From Rhodospirillaceae bacterium (lineage in GTDB: Bacteria > Pseudomonadota > Alphaproteobacteria > DSM-16000 > Inquilinaceae), in the NCBI GenBank assembly GCA_020638575.1, contig JACKIH010000003.1, positions 1,531,501 through 1,595,500 of the forward strand: 64,000 bases of DNA, in the 5' to 3' direction. Below are positions 56,020-64,000 of the stretch, piece after piece. The notes under the pieces are model-generated. The model ran no database searches. It saw only the letters and a program-made list of their open reading frames with translations, and had not been told where the DNA came from. Each line of letters begins with the position of its first letter. Within the stretch, counting starts at the first letter, position 1. A program made the position numbers and the translations under genes.

Positions 56020-56792
56020 GCATGGGGCCGGTGGCCGACCCGGTGAGCGAGGACCGGCTGCTCGACGGCCGGGTGCTCCTGCGCCAGCCCGCCGCCGGCT
56101 ACCGGGCCGCCATCGACCCGGTGCTGCTGGCCGCGGCTGCGCCGGCCGCCGCGGGCGACAGCGTCGCCGATCTTGGCTGCGGCGCCGGCGCGGCCTTCCT
56201 CTGCCTGGCGGCGCGGGTGGAAGCCGTGCACACGGTCGGGCTCGACGTCGATCCCCAGGCGGTGGCGCTCGCCCGCGCCAATATCCAGCGCAACGGGCTG
56301 TCCGCGCGCGCCGCGGTGGCCGCATCCGATATCGCCGATCCGCCGGACTGGGTGGTGCCCTGCAGCTTCGACCAGGCGATCTGCAACCCGCCCTTCCTGG
56401 AGCGCGGGCGCGTCACCCTTTCGGTCGATCCCGGCCGCCGGCAGAGCGACGTGGAAGGCAGTGCCGACCTCGACGCCTGGATCGCCGCCGCCCACCGGCT
56501 GCTGCGGCCCAAGGGCTGGCTGACCCTGATCCACCGGGCCGACCGGGTGGACGCGGTGTGCGCGCGGCTCGCCGGCCGCTTCGGCGGGGTGGAGATCGTG
56601 CCCATCTGGCCGAAGGCGGGGGCGGCCGCCCGCCGGGTGATCGTGCGCGCCCGCAAGGGCGTGCGCTCGCCCGCCCGGCTCGGCCCCGGCCTGGTGCTGC
56701 ATCGTGACGACGGTGCCTTCACCGCAGCAGCCACCGCCATCCTGCGCGGCGGTGCCGCCCTCGACGACGCGCTCGCCACCGCTGGGGACTGA
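56016..56792 (+). CDS. tRNA1(Val) (adenine-N6)-methyltransferase-like protein
   Basis: 258 residues; the ATG at 56016 overlaps the DUF2007 stop and has GGGGAG nine bases upstream. It opens EDRLLDGRVLLRQPAAGYRA, the N-terminal pattern of TrmN6/YfiC proteins. SAM motif VADLGCGAGAAFLCLA, GLDVDPQAVALARANI, then the catalytic CNPPF (residues about 125-129) of N6-adenine methyltransferases. YfiC modifies A37 of tRNA1(Val); the specific target here is inferred. Confidence 0.82.
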   Translation: MSMGPVADPVSEDRLLDGRVLLRQPAAGYRAAIDPVLLAAAAPAAAGDSVADLGCGAGAAFLCLAARVEAVHTVGLDVDPQAVALARANIQRNGLSARAAVAASDIADPPDWVVPCSFDQAICNPPFLERGRVTLSVDPGRRQSDVEGSADLDAWIAAAHRLLRPKGWLTLIHRADRVDAVCARLAGRFGGVEIVPIWPKAGAAARRVIVRARKGVRSPARLGPGLVLHRDDGAFTAAATAILRGGAALDDALATAGD

Positions 56793-56819
56793 CCACATGC
56801 TGAGAAAGCGACCGCTGTC

Positions 56820-57671
56820 ATGGCCGGCCTGATCTCCCGCCTCCGCCACCCGTTCGGCCCAGCGGACCCGGTGGTGCCGGTGCTGCGACTGTCGGGCGTC
56901 ATCTCCGCCGGCCGCGGCCTGTCGGCCGGACTGTCGCTGCAAAGCCTGGCCGACCAGATCGACAAGGCGTTCGCCATCAAGGCGGCCCCGGTGGTGGCAC
57001 TTGCGATCAACTCGCCCGGCGGTTCGCCGGTGCAGTCCGCCCTGATCGCCCGGCGCATCCGCGACCTGGCGGCGGAAAAGCACAAGCCGGTGCTGGTCTT
57101 CGTGGAGGACGTGGCGGCCTCGGGAGGCTATTGGCTGGCCTGCGCCGGCGACGAGATCTTCGCCGATGCCAGCTCCATCGTCGGCTCCATCGGCGTGATT
57201 TCCGCCGGCTTCGGCCTGCACGAGGCGATCGGGCGGCTCGGCGTGGAGCGCCGCGTCCACACCGCCGGCACCCGCAAGGCGATGCTCGACCCCTTCGCCC
57301 CGGAACGCGCCGACGACGTGGCGCGCCTGCAAGCGCTGCAGGCCGAGGTGCACGAGAGCTTCAAGGCCCATGTGCGGGCGCGCCGCGGGGCAGCGCTTGA
57401 GAAGGCCGGCGACACCGACCTGTTCACCGGCGAAGTCTGGACCGGGGCAGCCGCCCTCAAGCTCGGCCTGGTGGACGGGCTGGGCGATCTGCGCAGCGTC
57501 GTGCGCGCCCGCTACGGCGACAAGGTGCGGCTGCGCCCCATCACCCAGCGCCAGGGCCTGCTGCGCCGCCTGCGCCCCGGCCTTGCCGGCATCGACGCAC
57601 CGGCCGAGATGGTGGACGGCGTGGTGACGGCGCTGGAGGAGCGGCTGCTGTGGCAGCGCTTCGGGCTGTAG
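56820..57671 (+). CDS. S49-family signal-peptide peptidase (SppA/SohB-like)
   Basis: 283 residues. LAINSPGGSPVQSALIARRI (oxyanion region), then nucleophile S101 in VAASGGYWLACAGDEI, VGSIGVISAGFGL, and general-base lysine K153 in TAGTRKAMLDPFAPE. A Ser-Lys dyad enzyme that degrades cleaved signal peptides. No clear N-terminal helix, so it is the short form, perhaps membrane-peripheral. Follows the methyltransferase by 27 bases. Confidence 0.9.
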   Translation: MAGLISRLRHPFGPADPVVPVLRLSGVISAGRGLSAGLSLQSLADQIDKAFAIKAAPVVALAINSPGGSPVQSALIARRIRDLAAEKHKPVLVFVEDVAASGGYWLACAGDEIFADASSIVGSIGVISAGFGLHEAIGRLGVERRVHTAGTRKAMLDPFAPERADDVARLQALQAEVHESFKAHVRARRGAALEKAGDTDLFTGEVWTGAAALKLGLVDGLGDLRSVVRARYGDKVRLRPITQRQGLLRRLRPGLAGIDAPAEMVDGVVTALEERLLWQRFGL

Positions 57672-57747
57672 GGTCTATTGACCTTCGGCCGGGCCGCTCC
57701 CGGCTCTCCAAACGCATTGGAACTGTTGGGTAGGAAAGCAGAAGGCT

Positions 57748-57963
57748 ATGTTCGGAGCGCGTGAGCTGCTGGTGCTGCTGGTGGTGATCGCCGTGGTCTG
57801 GGCCGTCAGCCGCTGGTCCGACCGGTTGCGCAATGCCGGCCGGGAACGCCGTCCGCCGCTTGACCGCCACAGCGTCGACCTGGAGGAATGCCCCGTCTGC
57901 CATACCTATGTGCTGCACGACGCGCCGCGCTGCCGGCGCCGGCAGTGCCCGCGGCGGGGCTGA
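57748..57963 (+). CDS. Small membrane protein with a cysteine-rich zinc-ribbon tail
   Basis: 71 residues. The N-terminal helix (LLVLLVVIAVVWAVSRW, about 7-24) is followed by a basic linker and ECPVCHTYVLHDAPRCRRRQCP, four cysteines as C-x2-C...C-x4-C, a likely zinc ribbon. Preceded by AGGAAAG. Genes of this shape sit beside S49 peptidases in related bacteria; function unknown. Confidence 0.6.
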   Translation: MFGARELLVLLVVIAVVWAVSRWSDRLRNAGRERRPPLDRHSVDLEECPVCHTYVLHDAPRCRRRQCPRRG

Positions 57964-58045
57964 AGCCGCGGCCTCGATCTGATAGAGTGCTTGCACCGCC
58001 GGGCTCCGACCCCGGCCAACCCCAGCGACCGAAGGCGATCCCGCC

Positions 58046-58588
58046 ATGTCCAGTCTCAGCCGCCGCGCCGCGCTCGTCGGCCTCGGCGCCGCCATCATCG
58101 TCCGGCCCACCCCCGCCCCGGCCACCGAGCCGCGCATGCTGCGGCTCTACCAGGTGACCACCGGGGAGAGCTTCCGCGACTATTACCACAACGGCGAAGG
58201 CTACCTCGAACGCGCCTGGCAACGCCTCAACTGGTTCCTGCGCGACCATCACGAGGACGTGGCCACCAACATGGACCCCGCCCTTTTCGACCTGCTGTGG
58301 ACCTTGCAGAACCGCTTCCTGGCGGTGCACCACCGCGAGGTGACCATCAACATCAACTCCGCTTACCGCACCGAGCGCACCAACACCCAGCTCCTGTCCG
58401 AAGGGGCAGCGCTCAACAGCTTCCACAAGTTCGGCCGTGCGGTGGACATCACCGTGCAGGGGCTGGGCATCTACTTCCTGGCCGACCGGGTGCGCGAGAT
58501 CGGTGCCGGCGGCGTGGGGATCTACTGGCGCAGCCGCTTCGCCCATATCGACACCGGGCCGGCGCGCTCCTGGTTCCAGCGCATGTAA
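58046..58588 (+). CDS. YcbK-like DUF882 protein (M15-type peptidase fold), Tat-exported
   Basis: 180 residues. SLSRRAALVGLGAAIIV is a twin-arginine signal. The M15A-like core has ININSAYRTERTNTQL, SFHKFGRAVDITVQG with the Zn ligands His and Asp, and FAHIDTGPARSWF with the final His. Peptidoglycan-acting peptidase family; MepK/YcbK cleaves meso-DAP cross-links in E. coli. Export and fold support an envelope role; exact bond specificity is inferred. Confidence 0.85.
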   Translation: MSSLSRRAALVGLGAAIIVRPTPAPATEPRMLRLYQVTTGESFRDYYHNGEGYLERAWQRLNWFLRDHHEDVATNMDPALFDLLWTLQNRFLAVHHREVTININSAYRTERTNTQLLSEGAALNSFHKFGRAVDITVQGLGIYFLADRVREIGAGGVGIYWRSRFAHIDTGPARSWFQRM

Positions 58589-58664
58589 GCGGCGGCTGCG
58601 GGGCCCCCGGCGGGGTCACCACCAGCCGGTGAGCAGATATCCAAGGGGGGAGGATCCTGCAGCC

Positions 58665-59738
58665 ATGACAGAACTTGCCGACACAGCCCTGGTCGACCGC
58701 CTGACCGAAGAGCTGAAACCCGCCGTGGCGCGCCTGGAAGCGTTGCGCCAGGAGGCGTTTGCCAAAGCCGCGCTGCGCCTCGGCAGCGTCGCCGCGGTTG
58801 CCGTGGTGGGTGCCCTCGTGGCCTGGGCTGGCTTCGGCAATGTGGGCGTGGCCATTCTCATCGCCATCATCGGCGTGGTGGTCGTGGTGCAGTGGGGCAA
58901 GCGCCTCCAACGCGCCTACAAGGACGAGGCGGCCGACCTGCTGCTGCCCGCCGCCTGTGCGGTGTTCGGCGACCTGCGCTACACCCGCCAGCCCGGCGTG
59001 TTCGAGCCCATCGGCCGGATGAAGCAGATCGGCGTGGTGGAAACCCACCACCGCGCCGTCTTCCGCGACCTCTTGGTGGGACGCCATCGCAAGACGGGCT
59101 TCCGGGTGGTTCAGGCAGTGCTGCGCACGCACCGCCGCCGCGACGACATGACGGGCCGTCTCGGCGATTCCATCCGCAACAATTTCGGCGACCAGGTGCT
59201 GCGGTCCATCTCGCGCGGCACCGGCAACGTCCGCCTGCGCTCCACCAGCGGGCCGCCGCGCACGGTGTTCGACGGCTTGCTGTTCGCCATCGACGTACCG
59301 GCCAACATCACCGGACCGATCCTGATTGCGCGCGACCGCGGCGGCATCGGCAACGCCTTCAGCGGCTTCATGAAGAAGATCGCCGCCATGCAGCGGGTGA
59401 GCTTCGAGGACCGCGAATTCGAGAAGCGCTTCGAGGTCTATGCCCGCAGCCCCGAAGCGGCGCGCGACGTGCTGGGACCGGAGATGCGGCAGACCTTCTG
59501 CATGCTCGATGAGATGTTCTCCGGCAAGGGCGTGCAGGCCGCCTTCGACGAGCACAAGTTCTTCCTGGCGGCGAAGACCAAACAGGGGCTGACCGACCCC
59601 ATCACCGTCTTCAAGGCGATGGCGGCACCGCGCGAGATCGCGGCGACCCTGGCGGACCGGCTGACCCTGGCGTACCGGGTGATCGACCACCTGCACGGCC
59701 ACGTCAGCCCCACCGCCGGCAGGCCCGACGCGCCATGA
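58665..59738 (+). CDS. DUF3137 membrane protein, tandem paralogue 1
   Basis: 357 residues from ATG 58665 with a GGGGGGAGGA site. A soluble N-terminal helix (LVDRLTEELKPAVARLEALR) precedes two membrane segments (about 38-56 and 59-77). A cytoplasmic domain follows with KDEAADLLLPA, RVVQAVL, GLLFAIDVPANITGPILIAR, RDRGGIGNAFSG, FEKRFEVYARSPEAARDVLG and AFDEHKFFLAAKT. This is the DUF3137 (galanin-like) pattern. Its stop overlaps the second copy (ATGA). Function unknown. Confidence 0.75.
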   Translation: MTELADTALVDRLTEELKPAVARLEALRQEAFAKAALRLGSVAAVAVVGALVAWAGFGNVGVAILIAIIGVVVVVQWGKRLQRAYKDEAADLLLPAACAVFGDLRYTRQPGVFEPIGRMKQIGVVETHHRAVFRDLLVGRHRKTGFRVVQAVLRTHRRRDDMTGRLGDSIRNNFGDQVLRSISRGTGNVRLRSTSGPPRTVFDGLLFAIDVPANITGPILIARDRGGIGNAFSGFMKKIAAMQRVSFEDREFEKRFEVYARSPEAARDVLGPEMRQTFCMLDEMFSGKGVQAAFDEHKFFLAAKTKQGLTDPITVFKAMAAPREIAATLADRLTLAYRVIDHLHGHVSPTAGRPDAP

Positions 59739-60730
59739 GCGACCCCGTCGATCGGGCCGCGGTTGAGCGCCTGGCTGGCGACCTGCGGCCGACGCTGGAA
59801 GGCATCGAAGCGTCGCGCCGCGCCTACCGGTCCAAAGCGGTCCAGCGGTTCGCCCTGGCGATCGGTGGCGGCATCGCGGTGGCTGCGGTGGGCTGGCTGG
59901 TGTTCACCAGCCCCATCGTCATCATCCTTGGCCTGATGGCGGCCATCTTCCTCAGTGCCGCCTGGGCCACCCGGCCCCACCAGGCGTTCAAGGACGAGGC
60001 GGCGGCGGCCCTGATCCCGGCGGTGTGCGACACCATCGGCGGGCTGGACTACACCCGCAGTCCCGGCGGGTTCGACGGTATCCACCGCTTCACCGAGATC
60101 GGCGTGGTCGGCTCCCACAACCGGTCGACCTTTCGCGACCGGCTGACGGGCCGGCACCGCGACACCGATTTCCGCATGGTCCATGCGGTCTTGAAGCGGC
60201 GCAAGAACCGCAGCCGCATCTCCGGCGGCCGCACGCGTGGCGGCAGCAGCACCCAAACGGTGTTTCGCGGCTACCTGTTTGCCATCTCCGTGCCCAGGGA
60301 GATGCCGGGCCCCATCCTGATCGGCCGCGACCAGGGCGGCATCGGCAACGCGCTGGGCGGGTTCTTCAAGAAGTTCAGCGGCATGCGGCGGGTGACGTTC
60401 GACGACCCGGAGTTCGAGGGGCGCTTCGAGGTCTATGCCCCGACGCCGGAAGCCGCCCAGGCGGCGATCGGGCCGGGCCTGCGCGAGACCTTCTGCCTGA
60501 TCGACGGCATGTTCCGCCGGGGCGGCCTGCAGGCCGCCTTCGACGGCTCCGACTTCCTCATGGCCGTACGCTCCGACGAAACCCTGACCGACCCCTTCAC
60601 CTTCCTCAGCCCGCTCGCCGAGCCGCGGGCGGTGGTGGCAACCCTGGTGGAGCGGCTGACCATCCCGCGCCGGGTGATCGACTATCTCCACGGCGAACGC
60701 CCCGCCGATCCGGCCGGGAGCGCGCCGTGA
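59735..60730 (+). CDS. DUF3137 membrane protein, tandem paralogue 2
   Basis: 331 residues, same order of elements as paralogue 1: LAGDLRPTLEGIEASRRAYR, two membrane segments (about 35-72), FKDEAAAALIPAVCDTIGGL, HNRSTFRDRLTGRHRDTDFR, GYLFAISVPREMPGPILIGR, FEGRFEVYAPTPEAAQAAIG. Clearly homologous over the full length. It starts at the ATGA overlap and ends in a GTGA overlap with paralogue 3, so the three are made from one coupled message. Confidence 0.75.
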   Translation: MSDPVDRAAVERLAGDLRPTLEGIEASRRAYRSKAVQRFALAIGGGIAVAAVGWLVFTSPIVIILGLMAAIFLSAAWATRPHQAFKDEAAAALIPAVCDTIGGLDYTRSPGGFDGIHRFTEIGVVGSHNRSTFRDRLTGRHRDTDFRMVHAVLKRRKNRSRISGGRTRGGSSTQTVFRGYLFAISVPREMPGPILIGRDQGGIGNALGGFFKKFSGMRRVTFDDPEFEGRFEVYAPTPEAAQAAIGPGLRETFCLIDGMFRRGGLQAAFDGSDFLMAVRSDETLTDPFTFLSPLAEPRAVVATLVERLTIPRRVIDYLHGERPADPAGSAP

Positions 60731-61755
60731 GCGGCCTCGCCGACCGTGCGCTGGTCGACCGGCTGGCGGCCGAGCTGCAGCCGGCTTTTCAGAAGATCGA
60801 GTCGGCACGGCAGATCGCCCGCGCCGGCGTGCTGCGCTGCTATGGGGTGGCGTGGGGCGGCGGTATCGCGCTGGCCGTCGCCGCCTGGCTGTCCTTCCAG
60901 TCCCTCCAGGCGCTGGTGGTGGCATTGCTCATGCTGTCCATCGTCGCCCCCTTCCTCGCCAGCGTCTGGGCTGCCGGCCCGCGCCAGACCTACAAGGACA
61001 CGGCGGCCAACGCCCTGGTGCCGGCGGTCTGCGATCGGCTGGGCGGGCTTAGCTACGCCCGCGCCCCCGGCGGCTTCGCCGGCATGGAGCGTTTCACCGA
61101 TCTCGGCGTGGTCGGCGGCCACCAGGACAAATACTCCACCTTCAGCGACCAGATCGCCGGCAGCCATCGCGACACCGGGTTCCGCCTGGCCGAAGCGGAG
61201 CTGCGCCGGCCCACGCGGATCAACAACACCTTCGCCGGCGGCCACGGCAAGAACGCCGGTACCACCGCCGTGTTCGCCGGCCTGCTGTTCGTCATCGCCA
61301 TGCCGCGGGAGATTGCCGGGCGGATCCTGATCGCGCGCGACAAGGGCGGCCTCGGCAACACGGTCGCCGCCCTCGTCAAGCAGTTCGGCGGGCGCGAGCG
61401 CGTGCGCTTCGACGACCCCGAGTTCGAGCGGCGCTTCCAGGTCTATGCCACCCACCAGGAGCCGGCCCGCGCCGTGCTGGGGGAGGGCTTGCGCCGCACC
61501 TTCTGCACCATCGACGACATGTTCCGCCGCCGCGGCCTGCAGGCAGCCTTCGACGGGTGCGACTTCCTCCTGGCGGTAAAGACACCCAACCGGTTGGAAG
61601 ATGCCTTTCCCGTCTTCCACGCAATCGAAAACCCGGCCAAGATCATTGCCCGCGTGGTGAACCGTCTCACCCTGGCCCAGCGGGTGATCGACCATCTCCA
61701 CGGCGAGCATCCCACTGCCGCAGCGCATGTCTTGGGTGCACCTGCGAACGGTTGA
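60727..61755 (+). CDS. DUF3137 membrane protein, tandem paralogue 3
   Basis: 342 residues from a GTG at 60727 overlapping the previous stop. ALVDRLAAELQPAFQKIESA is nearest to paralogue 1 in its first ten residues (ALVDRL). Then two membrane segments, YKDTAANALVPAVCDRLGGL, GLLFVIAMPREIAGRILIAR, RDKGGLGNTVAA and FERRFQVYATHQEPARAVLG. The charged segment between TFSDQ and the FAGLL strand differs between paralogues, which suggests different partners. Ends 20 bases before glyQ. Confidence 0.75.
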   Translation: MSGLADRALVDRLAAELQPAFQKIESARQIARAGVLRCYGVAWGGGIALAVAAWLSFQSLQALVVALLMLSIVAPFLASVWAAGPRQTYKDTAANALVPAVCDRLGGLSYARAPGGFAGMERFTDLGVVGGHQDKYSTFSDQIAGSHRDTGFRLAEAELRRPTRINNTFAGGHGKNAGTTAVFAGLLFVIAMPREIAGRILIARDKGGLGNTVAALVKQFGGRERVRFDDPEFERRFQVYATHQEPARAVLGEGLRRTFCTIDDMFRRRGLQAAFDGCDFLLAVKTPNRLEDAFPVFHAIENPAKIIARVVNRLTLAQRVIDHLHGEHPTAAAHVLGAPANG

Positions 61756-61775
61756 TCGGCCAAGGACCCGCCCCT

Positions 61776-62693
61776 ATGGTTGCATCGCCTTCAGACCTGA
61801 CCTCACTCCCCATGCATCACGTCGCTCCTCCGCCAACCTGCTTCCAGGATGTCATCCTCCGCCTGCAGACATTCTGGGCCGAGCATGGCTGCGTCATTCT
61901 CCAGCCGTTCGACATGGAAGTCGGCGCCGGCACCTTTCACCCGGCGACCACGCTGCGGTCGCTGGGGCCCGAGCGCCACTGGAACTGCGCCTACGTACAG
62001 CCCTCGCGGCGGCCGACCGACGGCCGCTACGGCGAGAACCCGAACCGCCTTCAGCACTATTACCAGTACCAGGTGCTGCTGAAGCCGAGCCCGGCGGAAA
62101 GCCAGGAGCTGTACCTGCGCAGCCTGTACGCGCTGGGCATCGATCCGCACCTGCACGACATCCGCTTCGTCGAGGACGACTGGGAAAGCCCGACCCTGGG
62201 CGCATCCGGGCTGGGCTGGGAGATCTGGTGCGACGGCATGGAGGTGACCCAGTTCACCTATTTCCAGCAGGTCGGCGGCATCGAATGCGATCCGGTTCCC
62301 GTGGAGCTGACCTACGGGCTGGAGCGCCTGGCCATGTACGTGCTGGGCGTGGAGAACGTGTTCGACCTGCCGTTCAACCCGCCGGACAGCATCGGCCCGC
62401 TGACCTACCGCGATGTCTTCCTGCGCGGCGAACGCGAGCACTCCGCCTACAATTTCGAGCACGCCGACACCGATACGCTGATGCGGCACTTCGTCGATGC
62501 CGAGCGTGCCTGTGCCGCGCTGATCGACAAGCGGCTGGCCCTGCCCGCCTACGACCAGTGCATCAAGGCCAGCCACACGTTCAACCTGCTGGATGCCCGC
62601 GGCGTCATCAGCGTTGCCGAGCGGGCCGCCTATATCGGCCGGGTGCGGGCACTCGCCCGCCAGTGCTGCGAGATGTGGCTGGCCGAAGCCTGA
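61776..62693 (+). CDS. glyQ: Glycyl-tRNA synthetase alpha subunit
   Basis: 305 residues from ATG 61776, which has AAGGA nine bases upstream; an ATG at 61812 would give 293 residues, nearer the usual N-terminus but without a binding site. Class II catalytic core: WAEHGCVILQPFDMEVGAGT, FHPATTLRSLGPERHWNCAY, QPSRRPTDGRYGENPNRLQH (motif 2 region), WEIWCDGMEVTQFTYFQQVG and LTYGLERLAMYV (motif 3). The alpha subunit makes glycyl-adenylate in the alpha2beta2 enzyme. Confidence 0.96.
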   Translation: MVASPSDLTSLPMHHVAPPPTCFQDVILRLQTFWAEHGCVILQPFDMEVGAGTFHPATTLRSLGPERHWNCAYVQPSRRPTDGRYGENPNRLQHYYQYQVLLKPSPAESQELYLRSLYALGIDPHLHDIRFVEDDWESPTLGASGLGWEIWCDGMEVTQFTYFQQVGGIECDPVPVELTYGLERLAMYVLGVENVFDLPFNPPDSIGPLTYRDVFLRGEREHSAYNFEHADTDTLMRHFVDAERACAALIDKRLALPAYDQCIKASHTFNLLDARGVISVAERAAYIGRVRALARQCCEMWLAEA

Positions 62694-62839
62694 CCACTTG
62701 TTCGACAATGGCGCGGCCGGCCCGTTCTTCCGTCCGGCCATCCACTGACACCATGGATCGGGCAGCCTGGCAGGAACGGGACAGGGGCCGCCACGAAATC
62801 GCGCCGGCCACGGGCGCCGGGCGACGGGGATAGTTGAGA

Positions 62840-64000
62840 ATGGCCGAGTTTCTGCTGGAGCTGTTCTGCGAGGAGATTCCGGCGCGCATGCAGGCGCGCG
62901 CGGCGGACGACCTGCTGGAGCTGTTCTCCGGTGCGCTGACGGCGGCGGGCCTGGACTTCGCCGCGGCCCGCTCCTTCGTGACGCCGCGCCGGCTGGCGCT
63001 GGTGGTGGACGGGCTGCCGGACGTCCAGCCCGACAGCCGCGAGGAGCGCAAGGGTCCGCGGGCGGATGCCCCGCCGGCGGCGATCGACGGCTTCCTGCGT
63101 TCCACCGGATTGACGCTGGACCAGTGCGAGCAGCGCGACACCCCCAAGGGGCCGGTGTGGTTCGCGGTGATCGAAAAGCCGGGCCTGCCCACCGACGAGG
63201 TGCTGGTCGACCTGATCCACGCGCAGATCCCGAAGCTCGCCTGGCCCAAGACCATGCGCTGGGGCGAAGGCGCCTTCCGCTGGGTGCGCCCGCTGCACCA
63301 CGTGCTGGCGGTGTTCGACGGCAAGCCGCTGCTGGGCGTGCTGGAGCCGGAGCCGCACACCCGCCTCACCTTCTCCGCCATGGCCCACGGCCACCGCTTC
63401 CTGGCGCCGGAAGCCTTCCCGGTGCACAGCTTCACCGAATACGAACTCAGGCTGCGCGACGCCTTCGTGGTGCTCGACCGCGAGGAGCGCAAGCGCATCA
63501 TCCGCGAAGGCGCCGCGGCCCTGGCCGAGCCCATGGGCCTTCGCCTCATCCACGATCCCGGCCTGGAAGACGAAGTGGCCGGCCTGGTGGAATGGCCCGT
63601 GCCGCTGATCGGCCGCATCGATGCCCAGTTCATGGACGTGCCGGCGGAGGTGCTGACGACCGCCATGCGCACCCACCAGCGCTATTTTTCCCTGCGCCAC
63701 GCCGACGGCGCGCTGGCCCCGCATTTCGTGGTGGTCGCCAACACCAAGGCGCGCCACGACGGGCGCGAGGTGATCGCCGGCAACGAGCGCGTGCTGCGCG
63801 CCCGCCTGTCGGACGCCAAGTTCTTCTGGGACAACGACCGCAAGGTGCCGCTGGTCGATCGCCTGCCCAAGCTGGAGGAGATCGTCTTCCACGCCAAGCT
63901 GGGCAGCATGCTGGCCAAGTCCGAGCGCATTGCCCGGCTGGCCGCCCTGCTGGCGGGCGAGATCCCCGAGGCCGACGGCGAAGCGGCAGCGCATGCGGGC
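62840..64000 (+). CDS. glyS: Glycyl-tRNA synthetase beta subunit (5' part, runs off window)
   Basis: Open from ATG 62840 to the window end, 387 codons, no stop. MAEFLLELFCEEIPARMQAR is the conserved N-terminus. Then come FVTPRRLALVVDGLPDVQPD, KLAWPKTMRWGEGAFRWVRP, EVLTTAMRTHQRYFSLR and VLRARLSDAKFFWDNDRK. It carries the tRNA-binding and HD-like domains; the C-terminal half lies outside. It follows glyQ by 146 bases, the standard glyQS order. Confidence 0.96.
   Translation, partial: MAEFLLELFCEEIPARMQARAADDLLELFSGALTAAGLDFAAARSFVTPRRLALVVDGLPDVQPDSREERKGPRADAPPAAIDGFLRSTGLTLDQCEQRDTPKGPVWFAVIEKPGLPTDEVLVDLIHAQIPKLAWPKTMRWGEGAFRWVRPLHHVLAVFDGKPLLGVLEPEPHTRLTFSAMAHGHRFLAPEAFPVHSFTEYELRLRDAFVVLDREERKRIIREGAAALAEPMGLRLIHDPGLEDEVAGLVEWPVPLIGRIDAQFMDVPAEVLTTAMRTHQRYFSLRHADGALAPHFVVVANTKARHDGREVIAGNERVLRARLSDAKFFWDNDRKVPLVDRLPKLEEIVFHAKLGSMLAKSERIARLAALLAGEIPEADGEAAAHAG

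Overview
This very GC-rich window comes from an alphaproteobacterium, probably a Rhodospirillales-like lineage. The evidence is the unbroken minus-strand run secE-nusG-rplKAJL-rpoBC-rpsLG-fusA-tuf-S10-spc-alpha, a DegP/HtrA-type protease gene directly after rplQ, and the block ispB / DUF2007 / tRNA1(Val)-type methyltransferase / S49 peptidase / glyQS. The exact taxon cannot be read from the sequence.

Region 1 (1-32,990, almost all minus strand) is a translation and transcription super-cluster. Read in the direction of transcription it contains tRNA-Gly, tRNA-Trp, secE, nusG, rplK, rplA, an L10-type leader, rplJ, rplL, an attenuator-like hairpin, rpoB, rpoC, rpsL, rpsG, fusA, tuf, rpsJ, rplC, rplD, rplW, rplB, rpsS, rplV, rpsC, rplP, rpmC, rpsQ, rplN, rplX, rplE, rpsN, rpsH, rplF, rplR, rpsE, rpmD, rplO, secY, adk, a strong sigma70-like promoter, rpsM, rpsK, rpoA, rplQ and the 5' part of a DegP-like protease. 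Many essential genes between about 4.2 and 22.5 kb are broken by single-base indels (secY, rplO, rpsE, rplR, rpsN, rplE, rpsC, rplV, rpsS, rplB, rplW, rplD, rplC, rpsJ, tuf, fusA, rpsG, rpsL, 3' half of rpoC). Their residues stay recognisable when read across frames, so this is almost certainly poor sequence or assembly and not decay. Their ends are given from recognisable termini.

Region 2 (33-43.6 kb) is mixed: a class I methyltransferase, a secreted esterase, an orphan two-helix membrane protein in an AT-richer pocket, tRNA-Tyr with flanking 60-bp repeats, rlmB, a YdcH-like protein, tRNA-Thr, a PilZ protein, a family 2 glycosyltransferase, a hybrid histidine kinase with a degenerate ATP-binding domain, and argS with a coupled mini membrane protein.

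Region 3 (43.7-53.7 kb) is accessory and envelope-related: a Tat-exported rubredoxin with a CX4C knuckle, an iron-type alcohol dehydrogenase, a trypsin-fold protein in which all three catalytic residues are replaced, PBP4-type DacB, and a small glycan island (two glycosyltransferases and three methyltransferases).

Region 4 (53.8-64 kb) is conserved housekeeping: ispB, a LysE exporter, DUF2007, a TrmN6-like methyltransferase, an S49 peptidase, a zinc-ribbon mini protein, a YcbK-like protein, three tandem translationally coupled DUF3137 membrane proteins, glyQ and the 5' part of glyS.

An imperfect palindromic repeat of about 82-91 bp occurs at least four times in intergenic DNA (1168, 30444, 43653, 48961). 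I see no integrase, transposase, CRISPR array or phage gene.
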